The position numbers and the translations under genes were made by a program. A DNA stretch of 64,000 bases from Lachnospiraceae bacterium NE2001 (GTDB lineage: Bacteria > Bacillota > Clostridia > Lachnospirales > Lachnospiraceae): contig FOEK01000006.1 of assembly GCA_900110635.1 (NCBI GenBank), positions 124,001-188,000 on the forward strand, given 5' to 3'. Below are positions 8,492 to 19,317 of this stretch, one piece after another (position 1 is the stretch's first letter; each line of letters starts with the position of its first letter). Below the pieces are notes generated by a model, which saw only the letters and a program-made list of their open reading frames with translations, was not told the DNA's origin and ran no database searches.

Positions 8492-11458
8492 CTACCCGTA
8501 TATTCGTTTTGGTATTCCGGTGTCCGGAATGTATTTCTCAATTATTAGCTTCTCGAGTACATTTTCACGGGAAGCGGCATAGAATCTTACTTTGTTGTTT
8601 CCCTGGTTCAGGTGGATCAAAACTTCCGGGCGCCTTATATGAGTCAGAACTCCGTCACCCCACTCCTCGGAGATACCAGCCTGATAATCATCCGGAAGGA
8701 GCCTTATCTCTTCCACATCCTTCACATCTTCGGAATTAACCGAATATCTGATGAAGATATTATGGCCAAATGTAAATGGGTTAGCTGGAAGCACCTGGAA
8801 GATAAGTCTGTAGTCTCCAGCCTCTTCTACATTAAACTCGTACTCAAGATAAGGAGTATCATCACTTAGTAGTGAATCACTAATAACTGGGAAGAGTTTA
8901 ACTCCACTGTCCCAGCTTCCAACATCTTCAAGGGTAACAAATCTCTTTCCATCCTGAGAATCACTGTCATCCGAATCCGCTTCATCCTTTTTAGTCGTAT
9001 AATCCTCAGCAGCTATTTCTATCAGATCTTTTCTGAAACCAAGAAGCCTGATATCCACCTTTCCATTTGCATAGGATATATATAAATGAATATCCGTCTT
9101 ATCAGAAAGTTTTTCCAGCGTATCCCGAGACGCCTTAATGGTTATATATTCGATCAGATTATCCGGTCCAACTGTACCGCTGGTCTTGTCTATCTCTATA
9201 TCCCAATTACCTAGCTTCTTTATCAAGGAATCACTAATATCCAGATCATCATTAGCTGCAATGTAATTACGTTCTGGTTCCTTCTCATCAGCTCCGTCAG
9301 ATAGTAGCGCTTCGAAACTAACTGCTGTATCACCAGTTGATGCAACAAAAACTCTTGTTTCAAATGTATCATTATCAGAAGTACGCCAATTATTTACAGT
9401 AAGCACCTTCTTAGACCACTCCATACCACTGTTTGAATCAGTGGTACCTGTAAGTCCAGCCATAAGAGTCGGACCCTTTACAGGAATGATAGTCTCAAGT
9501 ATAGGTCTTGCAGACAGCTCACTGTTCCAGTTTCTGAAGCCTATATGTTCAGCCAGCTGGAAGCCGTCCCATTTGCCATCTGCCACAGTTCCAAGCTTAT
9601 CAGCAAGCTCTGCATCCTTATCCAGACATTCTTTAATCTTATCAGCATAGGTATTTGCAACGACAGCTCCAATAGATGCAAAAAAGTGATTGTATGCCTT
9701 ATAAATCCACATCTCTATAAGATTCATACCAGCAAGAGCATTATAGGAAATAAGCTCTGTAAAAGCTGCTTTACTATCTTCCGGACATCTGTTTTCCAGT
9801 TCCAGAATAATCCTCTTTATATCCTCAGTCTCACGCAGAACTGATTCAGCTTTGTAGCCCTCCAGAGGATAGGCCATCTCATTCATATGTTCTGGTCTTC
9901 TATTATGAACAAGTCTTGTATATCTATTATATGTATCCGTAAGCAGATCAATATCCTCAGAACTAAAGGCAGCTCCAAACGCTTTCTCCATCCAGTCTCT
10001 GAGATACTTCTTAGTCTCATTCGGAGAAGTTATTCCATACTTATCATAATCGTAGGCAAGACTAAGGAAGTAACTGAGAGGCATCTCATTTAACCCAAGA
10101 TCACCTACGTTTACTATCCAGAGATCCCTGATCCCGTGCTCATAGGCCGTGGTCATCTGCTCCCAAACCTCTGGAAGATATGTACTATTGATCCACTCAT
10201 AAGAGACAGGCTCGCCGTGATAATCAAAATGATAATACATTCCAAAACCGCCCTTATGGCGTCTCATCTCCTCTGTCGGAAGACTTCTCACATAGCCGTG
10301 ATTGTCATCACAAAGCATGAGGATCACATCATCCAGATCATCACTACTGATCAGACCTTCGGTGGTCTCATCGCCATAGTAGAAAGGTTCCACCTCTTTA
10401 TATAGAGCCAGCATACGAGGCACCTTGGTTATATCACTATTTACTTCTTCTTTAATCAATTGATTCTGTGTACGAAGAACATCACGAAGAAGATCTATAT
10501 TTTCCTTCAGAGTAGCGTCCTTGCCCATTATCTTGGAGTCTCTCTCTCCACGCATGCCAACTGTGATAACATTTTCCAGATGTCCATTACGCTTCAGACC
10601 ATCTCTCCAGAAACGGGTTATGCCATCAGGATTCGTTCTAAAGTTCCACGCGTCACCATAGATTGAATCCTTGCCTCTCACATGGCTGTATTCCTCACCG
10701 TGCCTGAGACAAGGCTCGTGATGCGAGAGTCCCATAACAACTCCCATTTCATCGGCCAGCTCCGCACTGGCAAGACCTGGACCATCCTCTGCAAAGCAGG
10801 ATGACCACATCGCAGGCCAGAGATAATTACCCTTCATACGAAGCAGCATCTCGAAGATTCCTTCATATGCTCCCACGGTGAAACCACCAAAATGTTTATT
10901 GCACCAGGTGCCAAAGCAAGGCCACTCATCATTTATAAAGAAGCCTCTGTATCTTACTGATGGTTCCTTTGAAATGAATCTATCAGCCTCTGTGATGTGA
11001 AGAGACTTTTTTGCAGGAACTGCCAGCGACCAGTTAACCTGAGGAGATACCCCCAGAAGATCCGATATATGGAACAGGCCATAGATGGTTCCGCGCTTAT
11101 CGCTGCCCACGATCACTATACGATTATCAAGAGGAAAGAAGCCATAAACTTCTCTCTTTCCTTCTATCCCGTCAAATGTAATCTCACCCTTCTCAACTAA
11201 CAAGTCGAGCATAGGGCTGTTACCAATTGTTCCAAAGATTATATCAACAGAGTTAGTAGCATTTTGATACGAAGTATCCTCTGACTTAGTAGCACTTGAA
11301 TACGAAGTTTCTTCCCACGTAGCACTAACAGGATGCGAATCTGTTACCATCTCCACATCCTTCATTACAAGTTCAGAAATCTTCTTTACACCGCTCAGGG
11401 TTGAGTTTTCATATATAAAGCGAATGCTTGAATCCTTATTTATTATCATACTTTTCAT
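8492..11458 (-). CDS. GH115 xylan alpha-1,2-glucuronidase
   Basis: Releases (4-O-methyl)glucuronic acid linked alpha-1,2 to xylose, including internal residues, by family definition. The core carries the GH115 signature lines VRYRGFFINDEWPCFG, LLRMKGNYLWPAMW and GVVMGLSHHEPCLRHGEEY at residues 175-270; the last 300 residues match the beta-sandwich C-terminal part of the family. No signal peptide, so it is cytoplasmic, consistent with import of intact decorated oligosaccharides. The 988-residue length is normal. Near residues 50-71 two tandem 11-residue units (ETSYSSATKSE, DTSYQNATNSV) interrupt the N-terminal domain just before DIIFGTIGNSP. The ribosome-binding site of the ATG at 11458 is distant and weak. 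Confidence 0.95.
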   Translation of the reverse strand: MKSMIINKDSSIRFIYENSTLSGVKKISELVMKDVEMVTDSHPVSATWEETSYSSATKSEDTSYQNATNSVDIIFGTIGNSPMLDLLVEKGEITFDGIEGKREVYGFFPLDNRIVIVGSDKRGTIYGLFHISDLLGVSPQVNWSLAVPAKKSLHITEADRFISKEPSVRYRGFFINDEWPCFGTWCNKHFGGFTVGAYEGIFEMLLRMKGNYLWPAMWSSCFAEDGPGLASAELADEMGVVMGLSHHEPCLRHGEEYSHVRGKDSIYGDAWNFRTNPDGITRFWRDGLKRNGHLENVITVGMRGERDSKIMGKDATLKENIDLLRDVLRTQNQLIKEEVNSDITKVPRMLALYKEVEPFYYGDETTEGLISSDDLDDVILMLCDDNHGYVRSLPTEEMRRHKGGFGMYYHFDYHGEPVSYEWINSTYLPEVWEQMTTAYEHGIRDLWIVNVGDLGLNEMPLSYFLSLAYDYDKYGITSPNETKKYLRDWMEKAFGAAFSSEDIDLLTDTYNRYTRLVHNRRPEHMNEMAYPLEGYKAESVLRETEDIKRIILELENRCPEDSKAAFTELISYNALAGMNLIEMWIYKAYNHFFASIGAVVANTYADKIKECLDKDAELADKLGTVADGKWDGFQLAEHIGFRNWNSELSARPILETIIPVKGPTLMAGLTGTTDSNSGMEWSKKVLTVNNWRTSDNDTFETRVFVASTGDTAVSFEALLSDGADEKEPERNYIAANDDLDISDSLIKKLGNWDIEIDKTSGTVGPDNLIEYITIKASRDTLEKLSDKTDIHLYISYANGKVDIRLLGFRKDLIEIAAEDYTTKKDEADSDDSDSQDGKRFVTLEDVGSWDSGVKLFPVISDSLLSDDTPYLEYEFNVEEAGDYRLIFQVLPANPFTFGHNIFIRYSVNSEDVKDVEEIRLLPDDYQAGISEEWGDGVLTHIRRPEVLIHLNQGNNKVRFYAASRENVLEKLIIEKYIPDTGIPKRIYG
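11246..11311 (-). repeat. Tandem 33-bp duplication inside the GH115 gene
   Basis: Two adjacent 33-bp units encode E50-E60 (ETSYSSATKSE) and D61-V71 (DTSYQNATNSV). Both contain ACTTCGTAT and TGCTACTAA at equivalent places, and part of a third unit precedes them (GTGCTACGTGG). They form a Ser/Thr/Asn-rich loop between two strands of the N-terminal domain. The reading frame is kept. Confidence 0.8.
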
Positions 11459-11472
11459 GTATTTCTTTTTTT

Positions 11473-11577
11473 CACCTCATCAGTCAACTTCGCTGACAGC
11501 TTGGTCTCGTCTCCGACTCGGGCAAACGGCCTAAGATGTGTGCCACCGGCACACAGGCCGTCCCTCGAGGGGAAGCC

Positions 11578-11579
<2 letters not shown>
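11473..11579. repeat. Dispersed repeat, long (107-nt) form, copy B
   Basis: Same length and order of blocks as copy A at 3714: CACCTCATC, a small stem (GTCA / TGAC), TCTCGTCT, GGCCTAA, the hairpin GTGTGCC-ACC-GGCACAC, GGCCGTCC and the closing GAGGGGAAGCCTT. It fills the gap between GH115 and GH51, and the GH51 stop codon overlaps its edge. Confidence 0.85.
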
Positions 11580-13053
<1,474 letters not shown>

Positions 13054-13071
13054 TTACTACTCCTACTTGTT

Positions 13072-14487
13072 TTACGCTAAAGTGAAGCTGCGTAGCTGCA
13101 GGCTGCTGGCGCGTCCCACAAAGGTGAAATAGAACGCATATACTCCGTCTGGAAGATCTATATCGGCTGTAAGTGGTGTCCAGATGTTTCGGTTTTCAAC
13201 AGGAAGTGTTGCAAGCACCTCTCCGTCTAATGAGGTTCTTACCTCAAAGACTCCGTCACCATAGCCGCGCTGCTCAAGTGTGATGCTCTTTATTCCTTCG
13301 CATTTATAATATTTGAAACCAAGGGTTGCCCCATCCACGATATGTGTGATAAATGCTTCCGGATGCTCCATTCCTTCGTCCAGTCTTTCCTTCACAGTTG
13401 GAAGTCCAGGCTTTCCAATATAGAGTTCTGGCTCCTTGGTAAACATATTGCAGACTGTATATGCCATATGCTCGCCTTCTCCTGTAAGCGGCGCCGCATT
13501 TAATCCCTGTGATGTAAGCTCAACCTGAGGAATACTTCCATCTTCAGCAAAATGTATTATCTCGGCGCATTCCTGTCTGGAATACCAGGTACCATTTGTG
13601 TGGCGATGGTAGAATATATACCACTGGCCTGCTATCTCCACGATGCTTCCGTGATTGTTAGCTCCGTACATACCAGGTGTATCAGCTTCTTTATAGCTGT
13701 CTATTCCCTTATCGGCATTACTGATGATCACTCCACCATAGGTAAATGGTCCCTTTGGCGAATCAGAGGTGGCATAGCACAGCTCGTGCATCCAGATAGA
13801 TGAGTATATGAAATAATACTTATCTCCTCTTTTTCTTATAGATGATGCCTCAAAGAACTCGTGACCCTCAAAGCTTCCCTTTTCAGGGTTCTCAATGCCT
13901 GGAGCTATAAGAAACGGCTCTTCTTCTATTGTCAGCATATCTGGACCAAGTACTGAAAGAAGTGAACCACTTCTTGATCTGTCTCCGTGAGGAGCAAAAC
14001 CCAGATAGAGATATGTTAGATCACCCTCTGTTATTACTCCTGGATCAAATGAAGGCTCATCCCCTTTTCTATCCCCAAGACGGGTTCCATCTTTATAGTG
14101 AACATATCCGTAAAACTCGTATTTTCCAGCTGGTGTGTCACATACGGCAACGGAAGTAACACCAACCTTATCCAGTACATAATAGAGATAATAACGACCA
14201 TCAGGTCCAACAGTAACATCTGGCGCATATAGACACATAGAACCGTCCGGGTTAAGCGGATCGGCTGTCTTTGGATATATAACCCCTTCATATCTCCAGT
14301 TACCAAGATCATCTACTGGTGCTGAATAGCATATATAATCTCCCAGACAGAATACATGGCCATCAAAGATATCGTGAGAACCATAGATATATACCCTGTC
14401 TCCAAAAACGTATGGCTCACCATCAGGGATATATTCCCAGGATGGAAGGTATGGATTAACTGCTTCTTTTTTAACTACTTCACTCAT
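13072..14487 (-). CDS. GH43 glycosidase with C-terminal CBM6-like domain
   Basis: Five-bladed beta-propeller inverting glycosidase (arabinofuranosidase or xylosidase class). Candidate catalytic residues are the general base D22 (EYIPDGEPYVFGD), the pKa modulator D148 (SFDPG) and the general acid E213 (HEFFEASS). Residues from about 350 to 471 form a beta-sandwich resembling CBM6. No secretion signal. It is the first gene after a terminator, with GAAAGGG upstream of ATG 14487, and probably starts the downstream catabolic block. Whether it prefers xylosyl or arabinosyl substrates cannot be decided from sequence; the GH51 neighbour suggests joint removal of arabinose side chains. Confidence 0.88.
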   Translation of the reverse strand: MSEVVKKEAVNPYLPSWEYIPDGEPYVFGDRVYIYGSHDIFDGHVFCLGDYICYSAPVDDLGNWRYEGVIYPKTADPLNPDGSMCLYAPDVTVGPDGRYYLYYVLDKVGVTSVAVCDTPAGKYEFYGYVHYKDGTRLGDRKGDEPSFDPGVITEGDLTYLYLGFAPHGDRSRSGSLLSVLGPDMLTIEEEPFLIAPGIENPEKGSFEGHEFFEASSIRKRGDKYYFIYSSIWMHELCYATSDSPKGPFTYGGVIISNADKGIDSYKEADTPGMYGANNHGSIVEIAGQWYIFYHRHTNGTWYSRQECAEIIHFAEDGSIPQVELTSQGLNAAPLTGEGEHMAYTVCNMFTKEPELYIGKPGLPTVKERLDEGMEHPEAFITHIVDGATLGFKYYKCEGIKSITLEQRGYGDGVFEVRTSLDGEVLATLPVENRNIWTPLTADIDLPDGVYAFYFTFVGRASSLQLRSFTLA

Positions 14488-14540
14488 AATAAGAACCCTT
14501 TCATTAAAATCTATTAGGTTAAATGTCTCATACTATCTAA

Positions 14541-14575
14541 AAATCAAAGGGGCGTATCCTGGATGAGATACGCCC
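14541..14575 (-). terminator. Intrinsic terminator separating transport and catabolic blocks
   Basis: Nine-bp stem GGGCGTATC / GATACGCCC (14550-14558 and 14567-14575) with an 8-nt loop, followed on the minus strand by TTTGATTTTT. It follows the small membrane protein gene and precedes GH43, splitting the locus into an uptake and a degradation transcript, or allowing partial read-through. Confidence 0.75.
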
Positions 14576-14622
14576 GTCAAAAAAACTTTAAAGGAGGTTT
14601 TATGTCTAGAGCCCTGGTGTTG

Positions 14623-15291
14623 TCATTTCTTTAGAATATAATGAAGCATATCAAGCCCAGCATCATATTCCTTTTCCTTCCCAGAAATGACAAAGTATAC
14701 ATTATCCCCTGAATTAATATATTCCTTTGCAAAGGCTGTATCAGAAATATCAATAGCCGCAGCTATTTCAGCACCTGACTCCTTTAGCTTTCTATAGATT
14801 TTTTTATCCGATACCTGACCAGAAGTTTCTGCGTCTAAAACGCCATCCAGATCTGCAAGACATTCTAGCTCAACTATAAACTCCAGTCCCTTCTCATCAG
14901 TGATCAGATAGTTATATGAATTTGTGGCAAGCTCTGCCTGAAATACGGTATAAGACTGTGGATCATCATCATCCAGAAAAATATCTGGAGCAAGATAAAC
15001 CTTGTTAGTCAGCTTGCTGAGTTCCAGTGATTTCAGATAATCATCACCCAGGAACATCTGACCCTCATCAGTGAGAGTAGTGTTGACAACACCTCCAGTC
15101 ACCACACTATGTCTCATATTCAGGCCAATATCCACAAGCAGCCATATAAGAAGGATAAGCACAATTCCTGCAAAGATGCAGAGTTTCAGATAGTACTCCT
15201 TGAAGTAATCTATCTTCTCCTCCTTATTCATCTCGCCGAGTTTTGTCTTCTCTTCTTCAATATATTCCTTCAGAGTTAAACCATGAATCAA
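14623..15291 (-). CDS. Small single-pass membrane protein of unknown function
   Basis: I do not recognise this family. The 222-residue protein has a charged cytoplasmic N terminus (about residues 1-30, rich in Glu and Lys), one strong membrane helix (about 35-55) and an extracellular C-terminal domain of about 165 residues rich in Asp and Tyr. It begins with TTG at 15291 that overlaps the TGA stop of the YesL-like gene, with GAGGAGA upstream, so it is translationally coupled to that gene and probably works with it. The next ATG would remove the first 20 residues. It may be a helper of the sugar importer, an inference from position only. Confidence 0.6.
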   Translation of the reverse strand: MIHGLTLKEYIEEEKTKLGEMNKEEKIDYFKEYYLKLCIFAGIVLILLIWLLVDIGLNMRHSVVTGGVVNTTLTDEGQMFLGDDYLKSLELSKLTNKVYLAPDIFLDDDDPQSYTVFQAELATNSYNYLITDEKGLEFIVELECLADLDGVLDAETSGQVSDKKIYRKLKESGAEIAAAIDISDTAFAKEYINSGDNVYFVISGKEKEYDAGLDMLHYILKK

Positions 15292-16103
15292 TTCTCTTCT
15301 GTCTCCTCACTACTGTCTTCTGATTCCTCATCAGGCTCTGCCCCTGATTCATTTTCAGACTCATTATCTGCTATATCATCTGTTTCAGTCTCTGTATCTT
15401 TCTTAGCTTTATCATCTGATTCAGCCTCAGTCTCATCCTCAGGAAGAACATAATCAGGATCTTCCTCAGGCTCCTCCTTAGGTCCGAAGGTTCTCTCCTC
15501 CAGCTTATCAAAGGTCTTGATAAAGAACTTAGAATTATAGTAGAGAGCTACACTGGCAACAAACAGCCATATAAGCCATGCCCATTTGTAATACCAGATA
15601 CTTATGACAAATGGTATAACAGCCATAAGGATACCGAGAATAACTCTCGGTAAATGTATGATACCGAAAACCAGTGCATTCCTGAAAGAATCAAAGGTTT
15701 TCATCTCAAATCTTGAAATCATGGGGAAGATGCAAAAACCCATTACGAGTACCATTGCGGTAAACATAGCGAGCATACCGATAACTATAGGATTCGGTGA
15801 ACCCGCACCGGGTCTTATGATGACATACCAATCGACTGCAAAAAAACCAATTATTAGAAGCAGGATAAATGTTATCTTTAGATCCTGAACAAAATTATCC
15901 TTAAAGGCACGGAAAAAGGTTTTAGTAACACCAGGCGCCTGTCCTCGTTCAAGCTTCATAGCAACATAGTACTTCGCTGAAATAGCTGCACCAGCCGTGA
16001 AGATTGGAATACTGCAAATAGCACAAAGTATGTTAAGCCATGCGAGATCAGCCGCTCTGCCGATTGCCTGCATCAGATCACTATCGTATCTGAAAACGTC
16101 CAT
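15288..16103 (-). CDS. YesL-family (DUF624) membrane protein with acidic tail
   Basis: DUF624/YesL proteins are polytopic membrane proteins found beside YtcP/LplB-type sugar importers and YesMN regulators; their exact role is unknown. Here about five hydrophobic segments are visible, starting with a helix near 17-43 and ending near residue 195, followed by a strikingly acidic low-complexity tail from about residue 205 to 271 (runs of Glu and Asp) that would lie in the cytoplasm. The location between the Rex gene and a small membrane protein whose start overlaps its stop fits a transport accessory role. Start ATG 16103 has GGGGGACA upstream. Confidence 0.8.
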   Translation of the reverse strand: MDVFRYDSDLMQAIGRAADLAWLNILCAICSIPIFTAGAAISAKYYVAMKLERGQAPGVTKTFFRAFKDNFVQDLKITFILLLIIGFFAVDWYVIIRPGAGSPNPIVIGMLAMFTAMVLVMGFCIFPMISRFEMKTFDSFRNALVFGIIHLPRVILGILMAVIPFVISIWYYKWAWLIWLFVASVALYYNSKFFIKTFDKLEERTFGPKEEPEEDPDYVLPEDETEAESDDKAKKDTETETDDIADNESENESGAEPDEESEDSSEETEEN

Positions 16104-16124
16104 TAGAACTCTTGTCCCCCGTTT

Positions 16125-17243
16125 CTACCAAACCTTGTAATTTCCACTGAGAAGCAAGTATGAGAAGAAATAAAGGCAATTGTCGTAATATCTTCTATCT
16201 CCAAGTCTAAGAGGAGTTTCGATAAATCTCTTCAGCCATTTATTTGATTTCTCATTATCAATAATCGCAGCAGTTGTTGCATTTGTTGCAATTATAGCTA
16301 TTGGATGGAGAGCCTTCTCAGGTAGCTTTGTTCCATCCAGCTCGAAAATGTGATCCCAGTCATCAGCATTTTCAGGTCTTTCAAAGAAGGATATATACTT
16401 GTCAGCCTCTTCCTTAGCCCAGTCAGAGACTCCGCACCACACAGCATCAGTAGCTATGTTAAGTATGGTTCTGTACGCATCACTATAAAACCAATCATGA
16501 CGACCATTGTACTTCTTATGATCACCAGTATGTGGTGTACCATCATACTCAGCGTATTCTGCTGACAGACCTGTTACAGGATGACAAGCCTTCTTCCAAT
16601 AATCTCTACTTGCTACTGCTGCTCGCTTGCAGAACTCGGCATCAGCCTCATCTGCAACCTGGGCATAGAGCTCATAGAAATGTGGCAGATGATATGAAGG
16701 ATCAGAGAAGTCTTCCTCAGCTATAAATCTTATATAACTGGTCTCTCTATCAAACATCGCCCTGCCACGAGAACCATCATAACCCTTGTTAATACAAGTG
16801 TGGAGCAACGAACGAGCCTCTTTATGATAATCATATATCCCGTCTTTGTTGCCCCATCGGTTACCCGCGAAAATGAGATCCATAATGAAGAACTCTTCTC
16901 CATCAGGAGCAGCGCCCCAGGAGTTCTTCTTACCATTTGTCTGACAAGACCAGGCGAAGTAGCCTTCGTTTGGTCCCTTAGTCATAAACATATTGGTTTT
17001 GGCCCATTTCCACAGCCTATCAAATTCTTCCTGACGGTCCATCTGCACGCACATCATCATGCCATATGACATACCTTCAGTGCGCGCGTCGTGATTTCCC
17101 GTATCCTCGATATATCCGAGGTCGTCTCCAACAGGTGTATAGAAACGTTCTTCATCACTACCATAAAAAATAGTGTTAAATATCTCTTTACATCTTGCCT
17201 TAGCGGCCTCGTCTGATATACCGAATCTTGATAAATAATTCAT
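16125..17243 (-). CDS. GH8 reducing-end xylose-releasing exo-oligoxylanase (Rex)
   Basis: Inverting enzyme that cuts single xylose units from the reducing end of xylooligosaccharides. The sequence matches the Rex branch of GH8: general acid E56 in DARTEGMSYG, D114 in WGAAPDGEEFF, and the probable general base D255 in WFYSDAYR; a conserved His is in KALHPIAII. The 372-residue length and absence of a signal peptide agree with intracellular Rex enzymes. It directly follows the importer genes, so trimming would begin as soon as oligosaccharides enter. The start ATG 17243 has only a weak ribosome-binding site. Confidence 0.92.
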   Translation of the reverse strand: MNYLSRFGISDEAAKARCKEIFNTIFYGSDEERFYTPVGDDLGYIEDTGNHDARTEGMSYGMMMCVQMDRQEEFDRLWKWAKTNMFMTKGPNEGYFAWSCQTNGKKNSWGAAPDGEEFFIMDLIFAGNRWGNKDGIYDYHKEARSLLHTCINKGYDGSRGRAMFDRETSYIRFIAEEDFSDPSYHLPHFYELYAQVADEADAEFCKRAAVASRDYWKKACHPVTGLSAEYAEYDGTPHTGDHKKYNGRHDWFYSDAYRTILNIATDAVWCGVSDWAKEEADKYISFFERPENADDWDHIFELDGTKLPEKALHPIAIIATNATTAAIIDNEKSNKWLKRFIETPLRLGDRRYYDNCLYFFSYLLLSGNYKVW

Positions 17244-17282
17244 ACAAACTATCTATTCTTTCTTAAATATTACTAAATGAAA

Positions 17283-18275
17283 TTACTCCTTAACACCACC
17301 GATTGTAAGACCTGCTACGAAGTACTTCTGCAGGAAAGGATACAGACAAACGATAGGTGCCATAGTAACGATTGTTGCAGCCGAACGAACTGATATAGGC
17401 TGCAGGTTAGCTCCCTCACCTGAGTTAGGATCAGACTTACTTGACTGACTTGATACAGATGAAAGCAGCTTCATAAGCTCATACTGAAGTGTTGTATACT
17501 GAGATGAAAGTCTGTTATACAGCATAGTATCGAACCAAGAGTTCCACTGTCCTACAGCTATGAAAAGTGCGATTGTAGCATACATAGGCTTGCAGAGTGG
17601 AGAAATGATCTTAAGGAAAATTGTTGAATAGCTAGCGCCATCCATCTGAGCAGCCTCTTCAAGAGAATCAGGAATTCCCTCCATGAAGGTTCTCATAACC
17701 AGCATATTGAATGCTGAAATAAGTCCTGGGATAACATATACCCAGAATGTACTTGTAAGATGAAGTGTCTTATAAAGGAGCAGTACAGGGATCATACCAC
17801 CATTTACGTACATGGTTACAACCCAGAAAGCTGTAAGCTGCTTCTTAAGAAGGAATCTCTTTCTAGATACGATAAATGCAAGTATAGCATTTACTGCAAG
17901 TCCGAGAAGAGTTCCAAGAACTGTTCTTGCAACAGAGATGAAAAGACCTGTTGTAAGGTTTTTCATCGCAAATACGGATCTGTAGTTATTAAGCGAGAAC
18001 TTTCTCGGTATGATATGAATACCACCTCTTACTGCATCAATACCATCATTAAATGATAATGCAAGTGTATTGAGGATAGGATATATCGTAATAACTACGA
18101 AAAGTATCATAAAGATAATATTACAAACTGAAAAGATATGGTCACCAGCTGATCTCTTGTACTTCGTTGGCTTTGGAACTGGAAGATATTCATTTCTTCC
18201 GCCCTCTGGAACCGGAGTACGTTTTTTACCTGATGAAGCCTGTTCTAATTCAGTTTCATTTTTGAATTCGTTCAT
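17283..18275 (-). CDS. Carbohydrate ABC transporter permease (YtcP/LplC type)
   Basis: Second membrane subunit of a CUT1-type oligosaccharide importer. Six predicted membrane helices, and the EAA loop EEAAQMDGASYSTIFLKIISPL that contacts the ATPase. The start at ATG 18275 (MNEFKNETELEQ) is preferred because it follows a perfect AAGGAGGTTTTAAAG; the longer frame begins inside the upstream permease. A charged cytoplasmic extension of about 55 residues precedes the first helix. No ATP-binding subunit is encoded here, so a shared MsmX-type ATPase elsewhere is likely, as known for this transporter class. Confidence 0.92.
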   Translation of the reverse strand: MNEFKNETELEQASSGKKRTPVPEGGRNEYLPVPKPTKYKRSAGDHIFSVCNIIFMILFVVITIYPILNTLALSFNDGIDAVRGGIHIIPRKFSLNNYRSVFAMKNLTTGLFISVARTVLGTLLGLAVNAILAFIVSRKRFLLKKQLTAFWVVTMYVNGGMIPVLLLYKTLHLTSTFWVYVIPGLISAFNMLVMRTFMEGIPDSLEEAAQMDGASYSTIFLKIISPLCKPMYATIALFIAVGQWNSWFDTMLYNRLSSQYTTLQYELMKLLSSVSSQSSKSDPNSGEGANLQPISVRSAATIVTMAPIVCLYPFLQKYFVAGLTIGGVKE

Positions 18276-18288
18276 CTTTAAAACCTCC

Positions 18289-19230
18289 TTAGAATAGTTT
18301 GTCTTCACCGGTTCTACGAGCAACATAGTTTGAAATCAGGATAAGTGCAATGGAAACAGCACTTCTGAATATACCGGCGGCAGTACCAAGGGAGTAGTCG
18401 TTCTGACTAATACCCCATGTCAGTGTGTAGATATCTATTGTTTCTGAAACACGCTTTACAAGACCATTTCCGAGGATATACTGTACCTCGAAACCTGCGT
18501 TGAGGATCCAACCAATGTTCATCAGAAGAAGAATCATGATTGTAGGTCTAAGTGAAGGCAGTGTGATATGTCGAATCTGACCCCATCTTCCGGCTCCATC
18601 TATTTTAGCTGCCTCATAGAGGTTAGGATCTATAGATGTAATAGCTGCAAGATAGATGATTGCATTCCAACCTGTTTCCTTCCAGACATTTGCAAATGCA
18701 ACAATGCCCCAGAAGTACTTTGGCTCTGCAAAGAAGTTGATTGGGCTCTGGCCAAGATGACCAAGAAGCTCATTTACGATACCTGATGCTGAAAGTGCAT
18801 CATGAAGGATACCTGTAACGATAATCCATGAAAGGAAGTGTGGAAGATATGAAATAGTCTGTACGACTCTCTTTCCACCACGAGACTTTAACTCATTTAA
18901 GAGAATGGCAAAAAGGATTGCCATAACGAAGGTTGATACCAGGTTTAAGATACCCATTGCCAGAGTATTTCTGATATCAAGCAAGAAATTAGCATCCGAG
19001 AACAGGAACTTGAACTTGTCGAGTCCGATCCACTTTGAATGGAAAAGCCCTGTCTTTGGCTTGTAATTCTGGAAAGCCATTACCCAGCCTGCCAGCGGAA
19101 TATAATTAAATATAATACCATAAGCGAAGAAAACTATTGACCATACAAGAAGTGGCCACTGTCTCTTAACTTCTTTTTTCGAAAATCTGATCTTAGGCGG
19201 CTTAATAAGCTTGTTTTTATTAGCACTCAT
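18289..19230 (-). CDS. Carbohydrate ABC transporter permease (LplB/YteP type)
   Basis: First membrane subunit of the CUT1-type importer, homologous to LplB and YteP. Six predicted helices and the EAA motif YEAAKIDGAGRWGQIRHITLPSL. Start ATG 19230 (MSANKNKLIK) has GGGAGAG upstream; the frame extends five codons further to a TTG. It is separated from the solute-binding protein gene by 87 nt containing a stable hairpin, which would lower permease relative to binding-protein expression. Confidence 0.93.
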   Translation of the reverse strand: MSANKNKLIKPPKIRFSKKEVKRQWPLLVWSIVFFAYGIIFNYIPLAGWVMAFQNYKPKTGLFHSKWIGLDKFKFLFSDANFLLDIRNTLAMGILNLVSTFVMAILFAILLNELKSRGGKRVVQTISYLPHFLSWIIVTGILHDALSASGIVNELLGHLGQSPINFFAEPKYFWGIVAFANVWKETGWNAIIYLAAITSIDPNLYEAAKIDGAGRWGQIRHITLPSLRPTIMILLLMNIGWILNAGFEVQYILGNGLVKRVSETIDIYTLTWGISQNDYSLGTAAGIFRSAVSIALILISNYVARRTGEDKLF

Positions 19231-19259
19231 AACTATCTCTCCCAACTTTTAAAAGGATA

Positions 19260-19281
19260 GCAGCCATATTTCTATGGCTGC
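19260..19281 (-). other. Intercistronic hairpin between binding protein and permease
   Basis: Perfect 9-bp stem GCAGCCATA / TATGGCTGC with a 4-nt loop, 37 nt after the binding-protein stop codon. There is only a short T-rich stretch after it. Such hairpins are known to protect the upstream message from 3' exonucleases and to attenuate downstream genes, giving excess binding protein. Confidence 0.65.
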
Positions 19282-19317
19282 ATAACCCTTTAAAGACTTA
19301 GATTAATCTTTTTAATC

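Noticed and set aside
14602-14634. A 10-codon plus-strand frame with a perfect AAAGGAGG eight bases before its ATG, next to a hairpin
   Set aside because: It lies antisense to the end of a minus-strand gene, has no visible promoter and is too short to support; the site may arise by chance from the reverse of CCTCCTTT.
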